Shown: piece after piece, positions 8,372 to 17,361 of the stretch
How positions within the stretch are numbered: the first letter of the stretch is position 1
Layout of the letters: each line of letters begins with the position of its first letter
Source: Pandoraea terrae
Lineage (GTDB): Bacteria > Pseudomonadota > Gammaproteobacteria > Burkholderiales > Burkholderiaceae
Assembly (NCBI RefSeq): GCF_902459695.1
Contig: NZ_CABPRZ010000038.1
Span: 1 to 36,099, forward strand
Length of the DNA: 36,099 bases
Direction of reading: 5' to 3'
Position numbers and translations under genes: made by a program
Notes under the pieces: generated by a model
Seen by the model: the letters and a program-made list of their open reading frames with translations, nothing else
What the model was told of the DNA's origin: nothing
Database searches by the model: none

Positions 8372-9279
8372 TTACCGGGTTGGCGCGGCACGCGCGGGAA
8401 TTCCCGAGAGGCAATGCGAAGAAATGGCCCCGATGGATGGCGCCAATGACTGCAAGGCGGCCGTCTTGGTGTCGGTGCGGGCGTGGCTCGGCGGCCGCGC
8501 GTCGAATTTGTGCCAGACGCGGCGCAATTGGCGGCCCGAACCGAATCCGGCCCGTTGCGCCACGTGTTCGATGTCGAGCTGGCTGTTGCCGAGCATCTCG
8601 CGCGCAAGCGCAATGCGCAGACGGTGCAGATAGTCGAGCGGAGCCGTGCCGGCATGCTCGCGAAACAGCCGTCCGAGATGGCGCGGACTCGTGCAGGCGA
8701 TGTCCGCCATCGACTGCACCGACCAATCATGGGCAGGATTGGCCGCGACGGCATCCTGCACGCGGTGCAAGGCCGGATGCAGATGATTGCGTCCTTCGAG
8801 CCAGGGCGACAACTGCGGATCCGCGCCGGCTCGGCGCGCGTAGACGACCATTGCGCGCGCGACCGCCGCAGCGCACAACGGTCCGGCGGCCTGTGCGATC
8901 AGCGTGAGCATGAGATCGAGCCCGGCGGTGACCCCGGCGCTCGTCCAGACGTTGCCATCCTGTACGTAGAGCCGGTTATCGGCGACCCGGGCCAGCGGGG
9001 CGAGGGCGCGCAGTTCGTCGCAATTGCCATGATGCGTCGTGCAGTGCCGACCGCAACAATCCAGGCATTGTCGGGCAACGTTTCGGGCAGGGGTTCGAGC
9101 GGGGCGACGTTCAGCCCGATGGACGTGGCGACCTGGGAGCGCGGGCCGACGTAGCGCAACTCGAACCGGACGATGTCCTGCCGCAGGTTGGCCATGCGCA
9201 GCGCTTCCGCAGGCGCGGCGACGTCGAGCAACAGCGTGTTCGGCGTCAGCAGGAAGATGACAGGTTGCAGATGTGGCAT
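8372..9279 (-). pseudogene. GlxA/FtrA-type AraC-family regulator, broken by a frame-shifting internal deletion
   Basis: Two parts of one regulator are in different frames. From the ATG at 9279 the DJ-1/PfpI-like sensing domain reads MPHLQPVIFLLTPNTLLLDV through DNAWIVAVGT (about 80 residues). A second frame then gives CTTHHGNCDELRALAPLARV, the middle of the same domain, and runs through ADPQLSPWLEGRNHLHP into a complete AraC-type helix-turn-helix region (WSVQSMADIACTSPRHLGRLF, FGSGRQLRRVW) ending at 8372. The switch lies near 9035-9050. Intact relatives, from memory, have ~50-60 more residues here, including the Cys-containing nucleophile-elbow segment, so this is a deletion with a frame change and not a simple 1-base slip. 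It probably once regulated the cysteine hydrolase upstream on the same strand. Confidence 0.8.
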
Positions 9280-9409
9280 GGCGGACGGCCAGGGTGGCGC
9301 CCCGGCATCGATGGTGACGTACGGGAACGGATTCGCGCCGCGCCGGATCGTCCCGCAGGACAGATCCGGACATCGGCGCCGGGTACTGGGTTAGATAAGG
9401 CGCATTGTG

Positions 9410-9967
9410 TCACAAGGCGGCGAGCGCGTCCTCGACGATGGCAATGCGCGCGAAGCGTCCGGCCAGGACCAGTTCAGTGCGTTCCTTGATCTCGGCCGGG
9501 CTGTAGATGCGGCCGCTGCCGGCGTGCGTCATCGGGAACGTGAGCGTCGCTTCCGTGACGTAGTCGACGCTGAAGCCGGCGTCCGATGCCGCGCGCGTCG
9601 TCGTCTCGCAGCACTGCTCAGTGCGAATGCCCGAGACGATCACTTTACGGATGCCGCGTTCCTGCAGCCACGTGCCCAGCCGTGAACCGGCCAGCGCGCT
9701 GTGCTTCCACTTGTCGACGATGAAATCGGGCGCGATCCGAATGCCTTCGAGCGTCCGGACGAAGCCGGAATCGCGCGAGAACACGCCTTCGCCTTCGTTG
9801 TGGAATACCTGCACGACGGGCACGCCGCGTGCGGCGCAGCCGTCGATCAGCGCCTGTTGGCGCTCAAGGTAGACGGGCAGGTCGGTTTCGGACCAATACG
9901 GGCGATGCCGAAACGATTCCTGCACATCGATGACGATCAGGGCGGTAGTGGCTTGCGGCGAGGTCAT
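9410..9967 (-). CDS. Cysteine hydrolase, isochorismatase-like family
   Basis: A 185-residue cytoplasmic hydrolase of the isochorismatase/nicotinamidase fold. The catalytic triad is Asp14 (ALIVIDVQESF), Lys86 (FIVDKWKHSAL) and Cys119 (SGIRTEQCCETT). The cis-peptide region precedes the Cys as normal. The start at 9967 is preferred because GGAG lies 6 bases upstream; a TTG at 9973 also keeps the frame. Substrates in this family vary (amides, N-carbamoyl compounds, isochorismate) and cannot be assigned. The adjacent decayed GlxA/FtrA-type regulator is a common genomic partner, so the gene may now be unregulated. Confidence 0.87.
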   Translation of the reverse strand: MTSPQATTALIVIDVQESFRHRPYWSETDLPVYLERQQALIDGCAARGVPVVQVFHNEGEGVFSRDSGFVRTLEGIRIAPDFIVDKWKHSALAGSRLGTWLQERGIRKVIVSGIRTEQCCETTTRAASDAGFSVDYVTEATLTFPMTHAGSGRIYSPAEIKERTELVLAGRFARIAIVEDALAAL

Positions 9968-10085
9968 GGTCAACTCCGTGTGAAAAGACGAATGAGACCA
10001 TCTTAGGGGCTGCCGCGGCCTCGCGCGAGGTCAGGCCGGGACCGGAAACGGACCGATTCGGACATTCGGGCCGCAAGCCGTGACG

Positions 10086-11105
10086 TCAGATCGAGACACA
10101 CCCCCCGGCGTCCCGCGCCTGAGCCCGGTGATACAGGGCAGCGGCAAGTGCCACGTCCTGCGCGCCCATGCCGAGCGACTTGAACAGGGTGATCTGTCCG
10201 GCGTCGCCGCGGCCCGGATGGCGTCCGACGATCAGATCGCCCAACTCGGCGAGCAAATCCTCCGGGCCGATTCGGCCGGCATCGCGTGCGGCGAGGTAAT
10301 CGCCCGATTCGTTGACCGTCGATTCCTTGCGGTCGACGAACAGCGCCGCGCGGCCCATCAGTTCGATATCGGCTTCGCGATGGCGCGGCGTGCTGCTGCC
10401 GACGAGATTGACGTGCGTGCCCGGCGCGAGCCAGTCGCCGTGCAGCACCGGCTCCGTCGCATTGGTCACGGTGACGACGATGTCGGCATCGCGCACGGCG
10501 TCTTCGACGCTGTCCGCCGCCGCAATCGGGAATGCATACGCCGGTTGCTCGGCATCGGCAAACGCTTGCGCCGTCGCGCGCGTTCGGCTCGCAACGCGCA
10601 CTGATGCGAGCGGCCGGACGGCGGCCAGCGCGGCGAGATGCCAGTGCGCCTGATGCCCCGCGCCAATCAGCGCAAGATGCGTGGCGCCCGGGCGCGCGAG
10701 CCATTGCGTCGCGAGCCCGGTCACCGCCGCCGTGCGGATTCCCGTGATTTCCGCCGCGTTCATGACGGCAAGCAGTTCGCCCGTCGTGCCGCTCATCAGC
10801 ACGACACACCCTTGATGCGGGTCCTTGCCACATGCGCTGTTGCCCGGAAAGAAGGTGCCGACCTTCGCGCCGTAGACTGGGGCGTCCCCGGCAATGTACG
10901 CGGGCATCATGCCGAGCAGGCCAAGCGCGCCCAACGCCTCGGGCGGGCGCACGATCTGACGCAACGGCAGATGGATCTCGCCGCGCGCCAGCATGGCGAA
11001 CATTTCGGACATGACGGGAATGGCATCGGCCACGGGCATCAACGCCGCGATTTGCGCGGCATCGAGGACGCGAACACGCGGCGAAGCAACGCTCGCGTGA
11101 CCCAT
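10086..11105 (-). CDS. Ornithine cyclodeaminase / mu-crystallin family protein
   Basis: A 339-residue NAD(P)-binding enzyme. Lys81 (VYGAKV) and Arg124 (ITGIRTAAVTGLA) mark the substrate-binding N-terminal part, and LALIGAGHQAHWHLAAL (Rossmann glycine motif about 147-151) the nucleotide-binding part. VNLVGSSTPRHREAD is also typical. Members cyclise ornithine or reduce imines (for example ketimine reductases, and the iminosuccinate reductase BhcD). The start codon lies 2 bases after the stop of a PLP dehydratase, so the two are co-translated. This pairing favours reduction of an imine made by the dehydratase over true ornithine cyclodeamination; that is inference. Confidence 0.88.
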   Translation of the reverse strand: MGHASVASPRVRVLDAAQIAALMPVADAIPVMSEMFAMLARGEIHLPLRQIVRPPEALGALGLLGMMPAYIAGDAPVYGAKVGTFFPGNSACGKDPHQGCVVLMSGTTGELLAVMNAAEITGIRTAAVTGLATQWLARPGATHLALIGAGHQAHWHLAALAAVRPLASVRVASRTRATAQAFADAEQPAYAFPIAAADSVEDAVRDADIVVTVTNATEPVLHGDWLAPGTHVNLVGSSTPRHREADIELMGRAALFVDRKESTVNESGDYLAARDAGRIGPEDLLAELGDLIVGRHPGRGDAGQITLFKSLGMGAQDVALAAALYHRAQARDAGGCVSI

Positions 11106-11107
11106 CG

Positions 11108-12151
11108 TCAGACAGCCGCGGCGGCCGCGGCCTCCAGGTGACGCATCAATGTGGCCGGATCGGTATTCGTGCCGCACAACAGCACGCCCACGCGCTTGCC
11201 GGCGAGTTCTTCGCGCAGCGGGCCGAGCAGGGCGGCGGTGGCGGCGGCGCAGGCCGGCTCGACGGCGAGCTTGAGCTGCTGGAACAGTGACAGCATGGCG
11301 GCGCGCAATGCGTCGTCCGTGACGGTCACAAGTTTGTCGATGTTGCGGCGGCACAGCGTGTAGCTGTACACCTCGGTATGCGGGGCCATCAGGCTGTCCG
11401 CGATGCCGGTCATCGGGCCCATCTTGATCGGACCGTTGGCGGCAAAGCTTCGGGCCATCGCATCCGCGCCGGCCGGCTCCACGCCGCAGACCAGAATGTT
11501 CGGTGCATACAGCTTGAACGCGGTCGCCACACCTGCCGCGAGGCCGCCGCCGCCGATCGGCAGGATGACAGCGTCGAGATCCTTCGCTTGCTGCGACCAC
11601 TCGTACCCGAGCGTTGCGGTGCCCATCACCGTGCGATAGCCGTTGAACGGATGGACGAAGTAGCGGCCTTCCTCGGACTCGACGCGCTTGACGACGTCGA
11701 ATGCCTCGTGGACGTTTTCCGCCATGATCACTTCGGCGCCATATTCGCGGCACAACGCCGCGCGTGCCGGGCTGGCGGTCTTGAGCATGACGGCCTTCGC
11801 CGACACGCCCATGCGCATCGCCGCGTACGCCACGGCGACCGCGTGATTGCCGGCAGAGACGCACGTGACGCCGCGTTGGCGGGTCGCGTCGTCGAGCGAC
11901 AGCAGATTCGAAAAGGCGCCGCGCGCCTTGAAGGTGCCCGAGGCTTGCAGCAGCTCGAACTTGAAATTGATGCGTGTGCCGGCGACCGGCTTGAAGTCGT
12001 CGCGCTCGAACACCGGCGTCGTACGCACCCAGGGCTTGAGCGCGTCGTGCAGAACGGCGATGCCGGCGGCGGTCGGTGCGGGCTGACCGTCAATCGTCTC
12101 GTCAATCTGAACGGCGTTCTGCCCGGTGCTTTGCGTCGAAGGGAGGGTCAC
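11108..12151 (-). CDS. PLP-dependent threonine/3-hydroxyamino-acid dehydratase-like protein
   Basis: A 347-residue fold-type II PLP enzyme. Lys75 in SGTFKARGAF is the Schiff-base lysine, CVSAGNHAVAVAYAAMRMG carries the Asn loop, and PIGGGGLAAGVATAF binds phosphate. There is no ACT domain. It is only modestly similar to the other dehydratase at 5118-6089, so it is not a recent duplicate. It precedes the ornithine-cyclodeaminase-family gene with a 2-base gap. Such dehydratase-reductase pairs are known as EutB-EutC in ectoine use and BhcB-BhcD in the beta-hydroxyaspartate cycle. The C-terminal remnant of an MFS transporter directly upstream suggests that the operon once included an importer. Confidence 0.88.
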   Translation of the reverse strand: MTLPSTQSTGQNAVQIDETIDGQPAPTAAGIAVLHDALKPWVRTTPVFERDDFKPVAGTRINFKFELLQASGTFKARGAFSNLLSLDDATRQRGVTCVSAGNHAVAVAYAAMRMGVSAKAVMLKTASPARAALCREYGAEVIMAENVHEAFDVVKRVESEEGRYFVHPFNGYRTVMGTATLGYEWSQQAKDLDAVILPIGGGGLAAGVATAFKLYAPNILVCGVEPAGADAMARSFAANGPIKMGPMTGIADSLMAPHTEVYSYTLCRRNIDKLVTVTDDALRAAMLSLFQQLKLAVEPACAAATAALLGPLREELAGKRVGVLLCGTNTDPATLMRHLEAAAAAAV

Positions 12152-12175
12152 GGGAAAGCGGCTCCATTAAGAGGA

Positions 12176-12316
12176 TCAGCGCAGGCCGAGGCTGCGCGTG
12201 CGCAGCAGGGCGGCAATGCTGATCAGGGCGGCGAAGATCAGGTAAAAGCTCGGCGCCAGCTTGTTGCCGGAGGCGCTGATCAGCCACGTGATGATGAGCG
12301 CCGCGATCCGCGACAT
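12176..12316 (-). pseudogene. C-terminal remnant of an MFS transporter
   Basis: A 46-codon open frame ending at 12176 reads MSRIAALIITWLISASG then NKLAPSFYLIFAALISIAALL, which matches the last transmembrane helices of metabolite:H+ symporter-type MFS proteins. An in-frame stop lies 12 bases upstream of the ATG and no other transporter sequence precedes it, so the rest of the gene has been deleted. It sits 24 bases upstream of the dehydratase on the same strand, in the position of an operon-leading transporter. The deletion edge coincides with an 11-bp inverted repeat. Confidence 0.65.
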
Positions 12317-12342
12317 ACGGGATGTACATCAGCGGATCGCGG
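12301..12342. repeat. Perfect 11-bp inverted repeat downstream of argE
   Basis: CCGCGATCCGC (12301-12311) and GCGGATCGCGG (12332-12342) are exact reverse complements around a 20-base loop that contains a smaller ACAT/ATGT pairing. It begins 14 bases past the argE stop (minus strand) and could act as its terminator, but no T-tract follows. It also marks the edge of the truncated transporter. Confidence 0.6.
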
Positions 12343-12356
12343 GGCCTTCCTGCCAA

Positions 12357-13562
12357 TTACAGCGAGTTGCTGCGAATCAGTTTCTGCAGGAACGATTCGC
12401 ACTGGGCGATCTGTTCGAGCGACACGAATTCGTTGGGCTTGTGGGCCTGCTCGATGTCGCCGGGGCCGCAGACGATGGCCGGCACGCCGGCCTGCTGGAA
12501 CTGGCCGGCTTCGGTGCCGTAGGCGACCTTGCGCTTGTCAGCGTCCCTCGTCAGCGCGCGCACGAGTTGCGTGATCGCGTCTTGTTCGGACGCATCGAGC
12601 GCGGGCGCGGCGGCGATCTTCCTGAACTCGATGCCTGCGTTCGGGCTTTCGGCCTGCATCTTCGGCACGAGCTGCTCGCGTGCGTAGGCTTCGATCTTCT
12701 TGAAGATGCCTTCCGGATCCACGCCCGGCAGGTTGCGGTACTCGAATATGAACTCGCACAGCGCCGGGATCGTGTTCAGGGCGATGCCGCCGTGGATCGT
12801 GCCGGTCTGGGCGGTGGTGAAGGGCACGTCGAAGAGTTCGTCGAACGGGCCGTTTGCCTTGAAGTGGTCGGCCAGGTCACGGATGTGACAGATCATGCGC
12901 GCGGCGTATTCGATCGCATTGCAGCCCCGGGGCGTCAGCGACGAGTGGGCCGCATGGCCGCGCACGCAGCATTGGTAGGCGTTGATGCCCTTGTGGGCGA
13001 CGATCACGCGCATGCTGGTCGGTTCGCCGACGATGCAGCCGTCCGGACGGATGCCGCGATCGCGCAGCTCGGCCAGCATGACGGGGGCGCCGACGCAGCC
13101 GATCTCTTCGTCATACGAAAAGGCGAAATGCAGCGGCGACTTGAGCCTGGCGTCGCGCATTTGCGGCAGCAGCGTCATGACCGTGCCGATGAAGCCCTTC
13201 ATGTCGCAGGTGCCGCGGCCGAACAGCTTGCCGTCGCGCACTTCGGGCTTGAACGGATCCGTATTCCAGTCCTGGCCGTCGACCGGCACCACATCGGTAT
13301 GTCCCGACAGCACGATGCCGCCTTGCGTGTTGCCGTCGGCGGCCGGCAGCGTGACGAACAGGTTCGCCTTGCGCTTGGTCGCGTCATACGACAGCCACGG
13401 TTGGACGCCGCTCTTTTGCAAGCTGTCGCGCACCGTCTCGATCAGGCCGAGGTTCGACTCGCGGCTTGTGGTATCGATGCTGACCAGACGTGTAATCCAG
13501 TCGAGCGAGGCCGGCACGTCTTGCGTTGCGTCGGACGATTGAAGGGCGGGGGCGCGGGTCAT
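12357..13562 (-). CDS. argE: Acetylornithine deacetylase
   Basis: A 401-residue M20-family zinc metallohydrolase that converts N2-acetyl-L-ornithine to ornithine and acetate in arginine synthesis. The metal and catalytic residues are in order: His88 and Asp90 (SGHTDVVPVDG), Asp120 (GRGTCDMKGF), Glu152-Glu153 (SYDEEIGC), the VGEPTSM segment, and the C-terminal HKPNEF. The start MTRAPALQSS at 13562 has GGAG 8 bases upstream. A much longer frame to 13745 runs back through the promoter and is not used. ArgE-type rather than DapE is favoured by length and the SIDTTSRESN opening. It lies 180 bases downstream of mfd with its own promoter. Confidence 0.9.
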   Translation of the reverse strand: MTRAPALQSSDATQDVPASLDWITRLVSIDTTSRESNLGLIETVRDSLQKSGVQPWLSYDATKRKANLFVTLPAADGNTQGGIVLSGHTDVVPVDGQDWNTDPFKPEVRDGKLFGRGTCDMKGFIGTVMTLLPQMRDARLKSPLHFAFSYDEEIGCVGAPVMLAELRDRGIRPDGCIVGEPTSMRVIVAHKGINAYQCCVRGHAAHSSLTPRGCNAIEYAARMICHIRDLADHFKANGPFDELFDVPFTTAQTGTIHGGIALNTIPALCEFIFEYRNLPGVDPEGIFKKIEAYAREQLVPKMQAESPNAGIEFRKIAAAPALDASEQDAITQLVRALTRDADKRKVAYGTEAGQFQQAGVPAIVCGPGDIEQAHKPNEFVSLEQIAQCESFLQKLIRSNSL

Positions 13563-13590
13563 TGGAGCTCCGGTAATGCCGTATGGGGAG

Positions 13591-13619
13591 ATAGTAAATA
13601 AAAATAATTTAGATGTAAA
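13591..13619 (-). promoter_or_regulatory. Sigma70 promoter of argE
   Basis: On the minus strand TTTACA (13619..13614) and TACTAT (13596..13591) are separated by exactly 17 bases, in a strikingly AT-rich stretch of an otherwise GC-rich intergenic region, 29-57 bases before the argE ATG. Confidence 0.7.
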
Positions 13620-13741
13620 ATATTGCGTGCACGAGGGACCTCGGGACCTCGTCGTTCTCACCCGCCGGGAATGGCGTGCCTCCCCGGAAAATGTCCGCGA
13701 GGCGCCGTGCTTGGGCCGCGCGGTTTCCATGTTGCAATGCG

Positions 13742-16700
13742 TCATGCGGCCGCGTGCGCGACCGGATGACCGAGCGCGCGCAGCGTGTCCTTGATCGCGC
13801 GCACCCGTGCGCTCAATTCGGGGTGTGCGGCCTCGATGCGCAGTTTGTCCTGGCCCGCGAGCTTGATGTGGCGGTGCTTCTGCACCAGCTCGATGATGCG
13901 CAGGCCGTCGATCGGCGGGTTCGGCTCGAATTGCAGCGCAATGGCTTCCTCGCTCGCGTCGATTTTCGCCACACCGAGCGGTTTGGCGGTCAGACGCAGC
14001 CGGTGCGTTTCGATCAGCGCCTGGCCTTGCGGCGGAAGTTTGCCGAAACGGTCGACGAGTTCTTCCTGAATCGTATCGATGGCATCTCCGTGGGTGCAGT
14101 TGGCCAAGCGTTTGTACAGCGACAGACGCTCCTGGACATCACCGCAATAGTCGCTCGGCAGGATCGCCGGCATGTGCAGGTTGATCTCCGTCGTCGCTTG
14201 CAGCGGGGCGTTCAGGTCGGGCTCGCGGCCCGCCTTGAGGGCACCCACGGCGTCGGCCAGCATGTCCGTATAGAGCTGGAAGCCGATCTCGTGGATTTCG
14301 CCCGACTGTTTGTCACCGAGGACTTCGCCCGCGCCGCGAATTTCCAGATCGTGCATGGCGAGATAGAAACCGGCGCCCAGTTCTTCCATTTGCTGAATCG
14401 CTTCGAGCCGGCGCTGCGCCTGTTTCGTCAGGGCCTGCGGATCGTGCACCAGCAAATAGGCGTACGCCTGATGGTGCGACCGGCCGACGCGGCCGCGCAA
14501 CTGGTGCAACTGTGCCAACCCGAATTTGTCGGCGCGGTGCATCAGGATTGTGTTGGCTGTCGGCACGTCGATGCCGGTTTCGATGATCGTGGTGCACAGC
14601 AGCACATTCGCGCGTTGCGTCACGAAATCCCGCATCACGCGTTCCAGGTCGCGCTCGTGCATTTGACCGTGCGCGACGACGATGCGGGCTTCCGGCACCA
14701 GCGCTTCGAGGTGCGCCTTGCGGTTCTCGATCGTTTCGACTTCGTTGTGCAGATAGTAAACCTGCCCGCCGCGTTTGAGTTCACGCAGCATGGCTTCGCG
14801 CACCACGCTGTCTTCCTCGCGGCGCACGAAGGTCTTGATCGCGAGCCGCTTCTGCGGCGCGGTGGCGATGACCGAGAAGTCGCGCAGGCCTTCGAGCGCC
14901 ATGCCGAGCGTGCGGGGAATCGGCGTTGCCGTCAGCGTGAGAACGTCCACTTCGGCGCGCAGCGACTTGAGCGCTTCCTTCTGGCGGACCCCGAAACGGT
15001 GTTCTTCATCGATGATCACCAGGCCGAGGCGTTGGAACTGGACATCGTTCGACAGCAGCTTGTGGGTGCCGATGACGATATCGACCTGGCCCTCGTTGAT
15101 CGCCTTGACGCTCGCGTTGACTTCCTTGGCCGTCTTGAAGCGCGACAGCTCTGCAATGCGCACGGGCCACTCGGCAAAACGATCGGAGAAGGTTTGCGCG
15201 TGTTGCTCGGCCAGCAACGTGGTGGGCGCGAGAATCGCGACCTGCTTGCCGTCGAGCACGGCGATGAAAGCTGCGCGCAGGGCAACTTCCGTCTTGCCGA
15301 AACCGACGTCGCCGCAGACCAGCCGGTCCATCGGTTTGCCGCTGGTCATGTCGCTCATGACGGCGGCAATGGCTGCCGCCTGATCGGGCGTTTCCTCGAA
15401 GCCGAAGCTGTCGGCGAACTTTTCGTAATCGCGCGGCTGCAGCGCGAACGCGTAGCCGGAACGCGCCGCGCGCCGTGCATAGAGATTGAGCAGTTCGGCG
15501 GCCGTGTCGCGAATCTGCTGCGCGGCGCGGCGCTTGGCTTTCTCCCACTGTCCCGAGCCGAGCGCGTGCAGCGGTGCGGTATCGGGGTCGGCGCCGCTGT
15601 AGCGCGATATCAGGTGCAACTGCGAGACAGGCACGTACAGCTTGCTGTCGCTTGCGTATTCGAGATGCAGGAACTCCGTTTCGCCTTCGCCGAGATCCAT
15701 GGAGACGAGCCCCAGGTAGCGTCCGATGCCGTGCTGGCTATGCACCACCGGATCGCCGACCTTGAGCTCGGCCAGATCGCGCACCATGGCGTCGACCGAC
15801 GTGGCCTGTTCCTGGCGGCGCTTGCCTGCGCGCCGGGCCATGCCTTCGAACAGTTCGTTTTCGGTGAGGAACGCGAGGTCTTCCGCCGGCAGCACGAAAC
15901 CCGAGGCCAGCGGCGCGATGGTGACGGCGAAGCGCGTGTCGGTCGTCAGAAAGTCGGCCAGCGATTCGACGGACGAAGGCCGCAGGTCGTGGTCATGCAG
16001 CAACTGCAACAGCGTCTCGCGGCGGCCGGCCGAATCGGCGCACAGCAGCACGCGTGCGGGTGTACGCGCCAGATAGGCGCGCAAGGCCGAGAGCGGATCG
16101 TCCGCGCGGCGGTTGACGGCAATTGGCGGCACCGGAATGGCCCAGCTGCCGTCGCCGCCGGCAGGCAGCGTCAGGCGCGCGAACGGCTTGGCAAACGTGA
16201 AGAAGTCCTGATCGAGCAGGAACAGCTGCTCCGGCGGCAGCACGGGCCGCTCCCGGTCGTGAGACAGGAATTTGAAGCGCTGCTGGGTATCGTTCCAGAA
16301 CCGCTGGATCGATGCTTCCAGATCGCCGGCGAACACCAGTTGGGCGCCGTCCGGCAGGTAATGGAACAGCGTGGCGGTCTCGTCGAAGAACAACGGCAGG
16401 TAGTACTCGATGCCGGCGGACGGCACGCCCGCGCCAATATCCTTGTAGATCGGACTGCGGCTCGGATCGCCCTCGAAGACTTCGCGCCAACGCCCGCGAA
16501 ACGCCGTGCGGGCAGCTTCGTCGAACGGGAACTCACGCCCTGGCAGCAAGCGGACTTCCTTGACCGGATACAGGCTGCGCTGCGTATCGGGATCGAACGC
16601 GCGGATGCTGTCGACCGTATCGTCAAACAGATCGAGCCGGTACGGCAGGGCCGAGCCCATCGGAAACAGGTCGATGAGGCCGCCTCGCACGCAGTATTCG

Positions 16701-17209
16701 CCCGGCCGCATGACCTGGCTGACGTGTTCGTAGCCGGCGAGCGTCAGTTGCGACTTGAGGCGCGCCTCGTCGAGCCGCTCGCCCTGGGTAAAGAAAAAGG
16801 TGTAGGCGGCCATGAAACTCGCCGGCGCCATCCGGTAGAGCGCCGTCGTTGCCGGCACGAGCACGATATCGCAGCGCTTTTCGCCGAGATCGTGCAATGT
16901 CGCGAGCCGCTCGGAGACAAGGTCCTGATGCGGCGAGAAGGTGTCGTAAGGTAACGTTTCCCAATCGGGCAACAGGCGCACGCGCGCTTGCGGGGCGCAC
17001 CATGCCAGTTCCTGCTGGAGGCGCAGGGCGTCGGTGGCCTGCGCGCAGACCACCGCAAGCAGCGGTACGGTGTCCCGATGCGCTTCAAAGTAGCGGGCGA
17101 TCAGCAGCGCGTCGGCCGAGCCGTGCGCGCCGCTGAAGGCGAATCGTTGACCGGCCTTGACGATCGGCACCGGCACGGCGCCGGCGGGTGTTGCGGACGT
17201 TTTCGACAT
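13742..17209 (-). CDS. mfd: Transcription-repair coupling factor
   Basis: A 1155-residue Mfd, the ATP-driven translocase that removes stalled RNA polymerase at DNA damage and recruits UvrA. The N-terminal UvrB-like module covers about residues 1-330. The RNA polymerase-interacting CarD-like domain lies around 484-545 (LKVGDPVVHSQHGIGRY). The RecG-like helicase follows, with Walker A GDVGFGKT (633-640), DEEH box (734-737) and later LTATPIPRTL, CTTIIETGIDVP and QLRGRVGRS. The C-terminal UvrA-binding-control domain is complete. MSKTSATPAG is chosen as the start; a longer frame adds 13 unlikely residues. It is divergent from ispD. Confidence 0.97.
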   Translation of the reverse strand: MSKTSATPAGAVPVPIVKAGQRFAFSGAHGSADALLIARYFEAHRDTVPLLAVVCAQATDALRLQQELAWCAPQARVRLLPDWETLPYDTFSPHQDLVSERLATLHDLGEKRCDIVLVPATTALYRMAPASFMAAYTFFFTQGERLDEARLKSQLTLAGYEHVSQVMRPGEYCVRGGLIDLFPMGSALPYRLDLFDDTVDSIRAFDPDTQRSLYPVKEVRLLPGREFPFDEAARTAFRGRWREVFEGDPSRSPIYKDIGAGVPSAGIEYYLPLFFDETATLFHYLPDGAQLVFAGDLEASIQRFWNDTQQRFKFLSHDRERPVLPPEQLFLLDQDFFTFAKPFARLTLPAGGDGSWAIPVPPIAVNRRADDPLSALRAYLARTPARVLLCADSAGRRETLLQLLHDHDLRPSSVESLADFLTTDTRFAVTIAPLASGFVLPAEDLAFLTENELFEGMARRAGKRRQEQATSVDAMVRDLAELKVGDPVVHSQHGIGRYLGLVSMDLGEGETEFLHLEYASDSKLYVPVSQLHLISRYSGADPDTAPLHALGSGQWEKAKRRAAQQIRDTAAELLNLYARRAARSGYAFALQPRDYEKFADSFGFEETPDQAAAIAAVMSDMTSGKPMDRLVCGDVGFGKTEVALRAAFIAVLDGKQVAILAPTTLLAEQHAQTFSDRFAEWPVRIAELSRFKTAKEVNASVKAINEGQVDIVIGTHKLLSNDVQFQRLGLVIIDEEHRFGVRQKEALKSLRAEVDVLTLTATPIPRTLGMALEGLRDFSVIATAPQKRLAIKTFVRREEDSVVREAMLRELKRGGQVYYLHNEVETIENRKAHLEALVPEARIVVAHGQMHERDLERVMRDFVTQRANVLLCTTIIETGIDVPTANTILMHRADKFGLAQLHQLRGRVGRSHHQAYAYLLVHDPQALTKQAQRRLEAIQQMEELGAGFYLAMHDLEIRGAGEVLGDKQSGEIHEIGFQLYTDMLADAVGALKAGREPDLNAPLQATTEINLHMPAILPSDYCGDVQERLSLYKRLANCTHGDAIDTIQEELVDRFGKLPPQGQALIETHRLRLTAKPLGVAKIDASEEAIALQFEPNPPIDGLRIIELVQKHRHIKLAGQDKLRIEAAHPELSARVRAIKDTLRALGHPVAHAAA

Positions 17210-17324
17210 ATCTGCGTGGCAAAATCCTGTAGGCAGCTCGCGCCGCAACAGGTCGTGCAGTTGGGCAGCAATAGCAGGGCGCGGGGGCGCAAATGAATGG
17301 GCCCCCGAAAGTGTCAGCCGTTAT

Positions 17325-17330
17325 TATAAA
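17325..17330 (+). promoter_or_regulatory. Possible -10 element for ispD
   Basis: TATAAA in an AT-rich TTATTATAAAATC stretch 31 bases before the GTG at 17362. No convincing -35 box is seen. If it is the promoter, the ATG at 17293 cannot be the start of ispD. Confidence 0.35.
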
Positions 17331-17361
17331 ATCTCGCCTTTACTTTCACCCGCGTTTTATC

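Noticed and set aside
5118-12151. The two PLP dehydratases as a recent tandem duplication
   Set aside because: Apart from the fold motifs (SFKPRGAF/TFKARGAF, GNH, GGGGL) their sequences differ widely and their partner genes are different.
13676-16954. A 1092-codon open frame on the plus strand
   Set aside because: It is fully antisense to mfd, whose domains and motifs are complete. The long frame is a by-product of GC-rich codon use.
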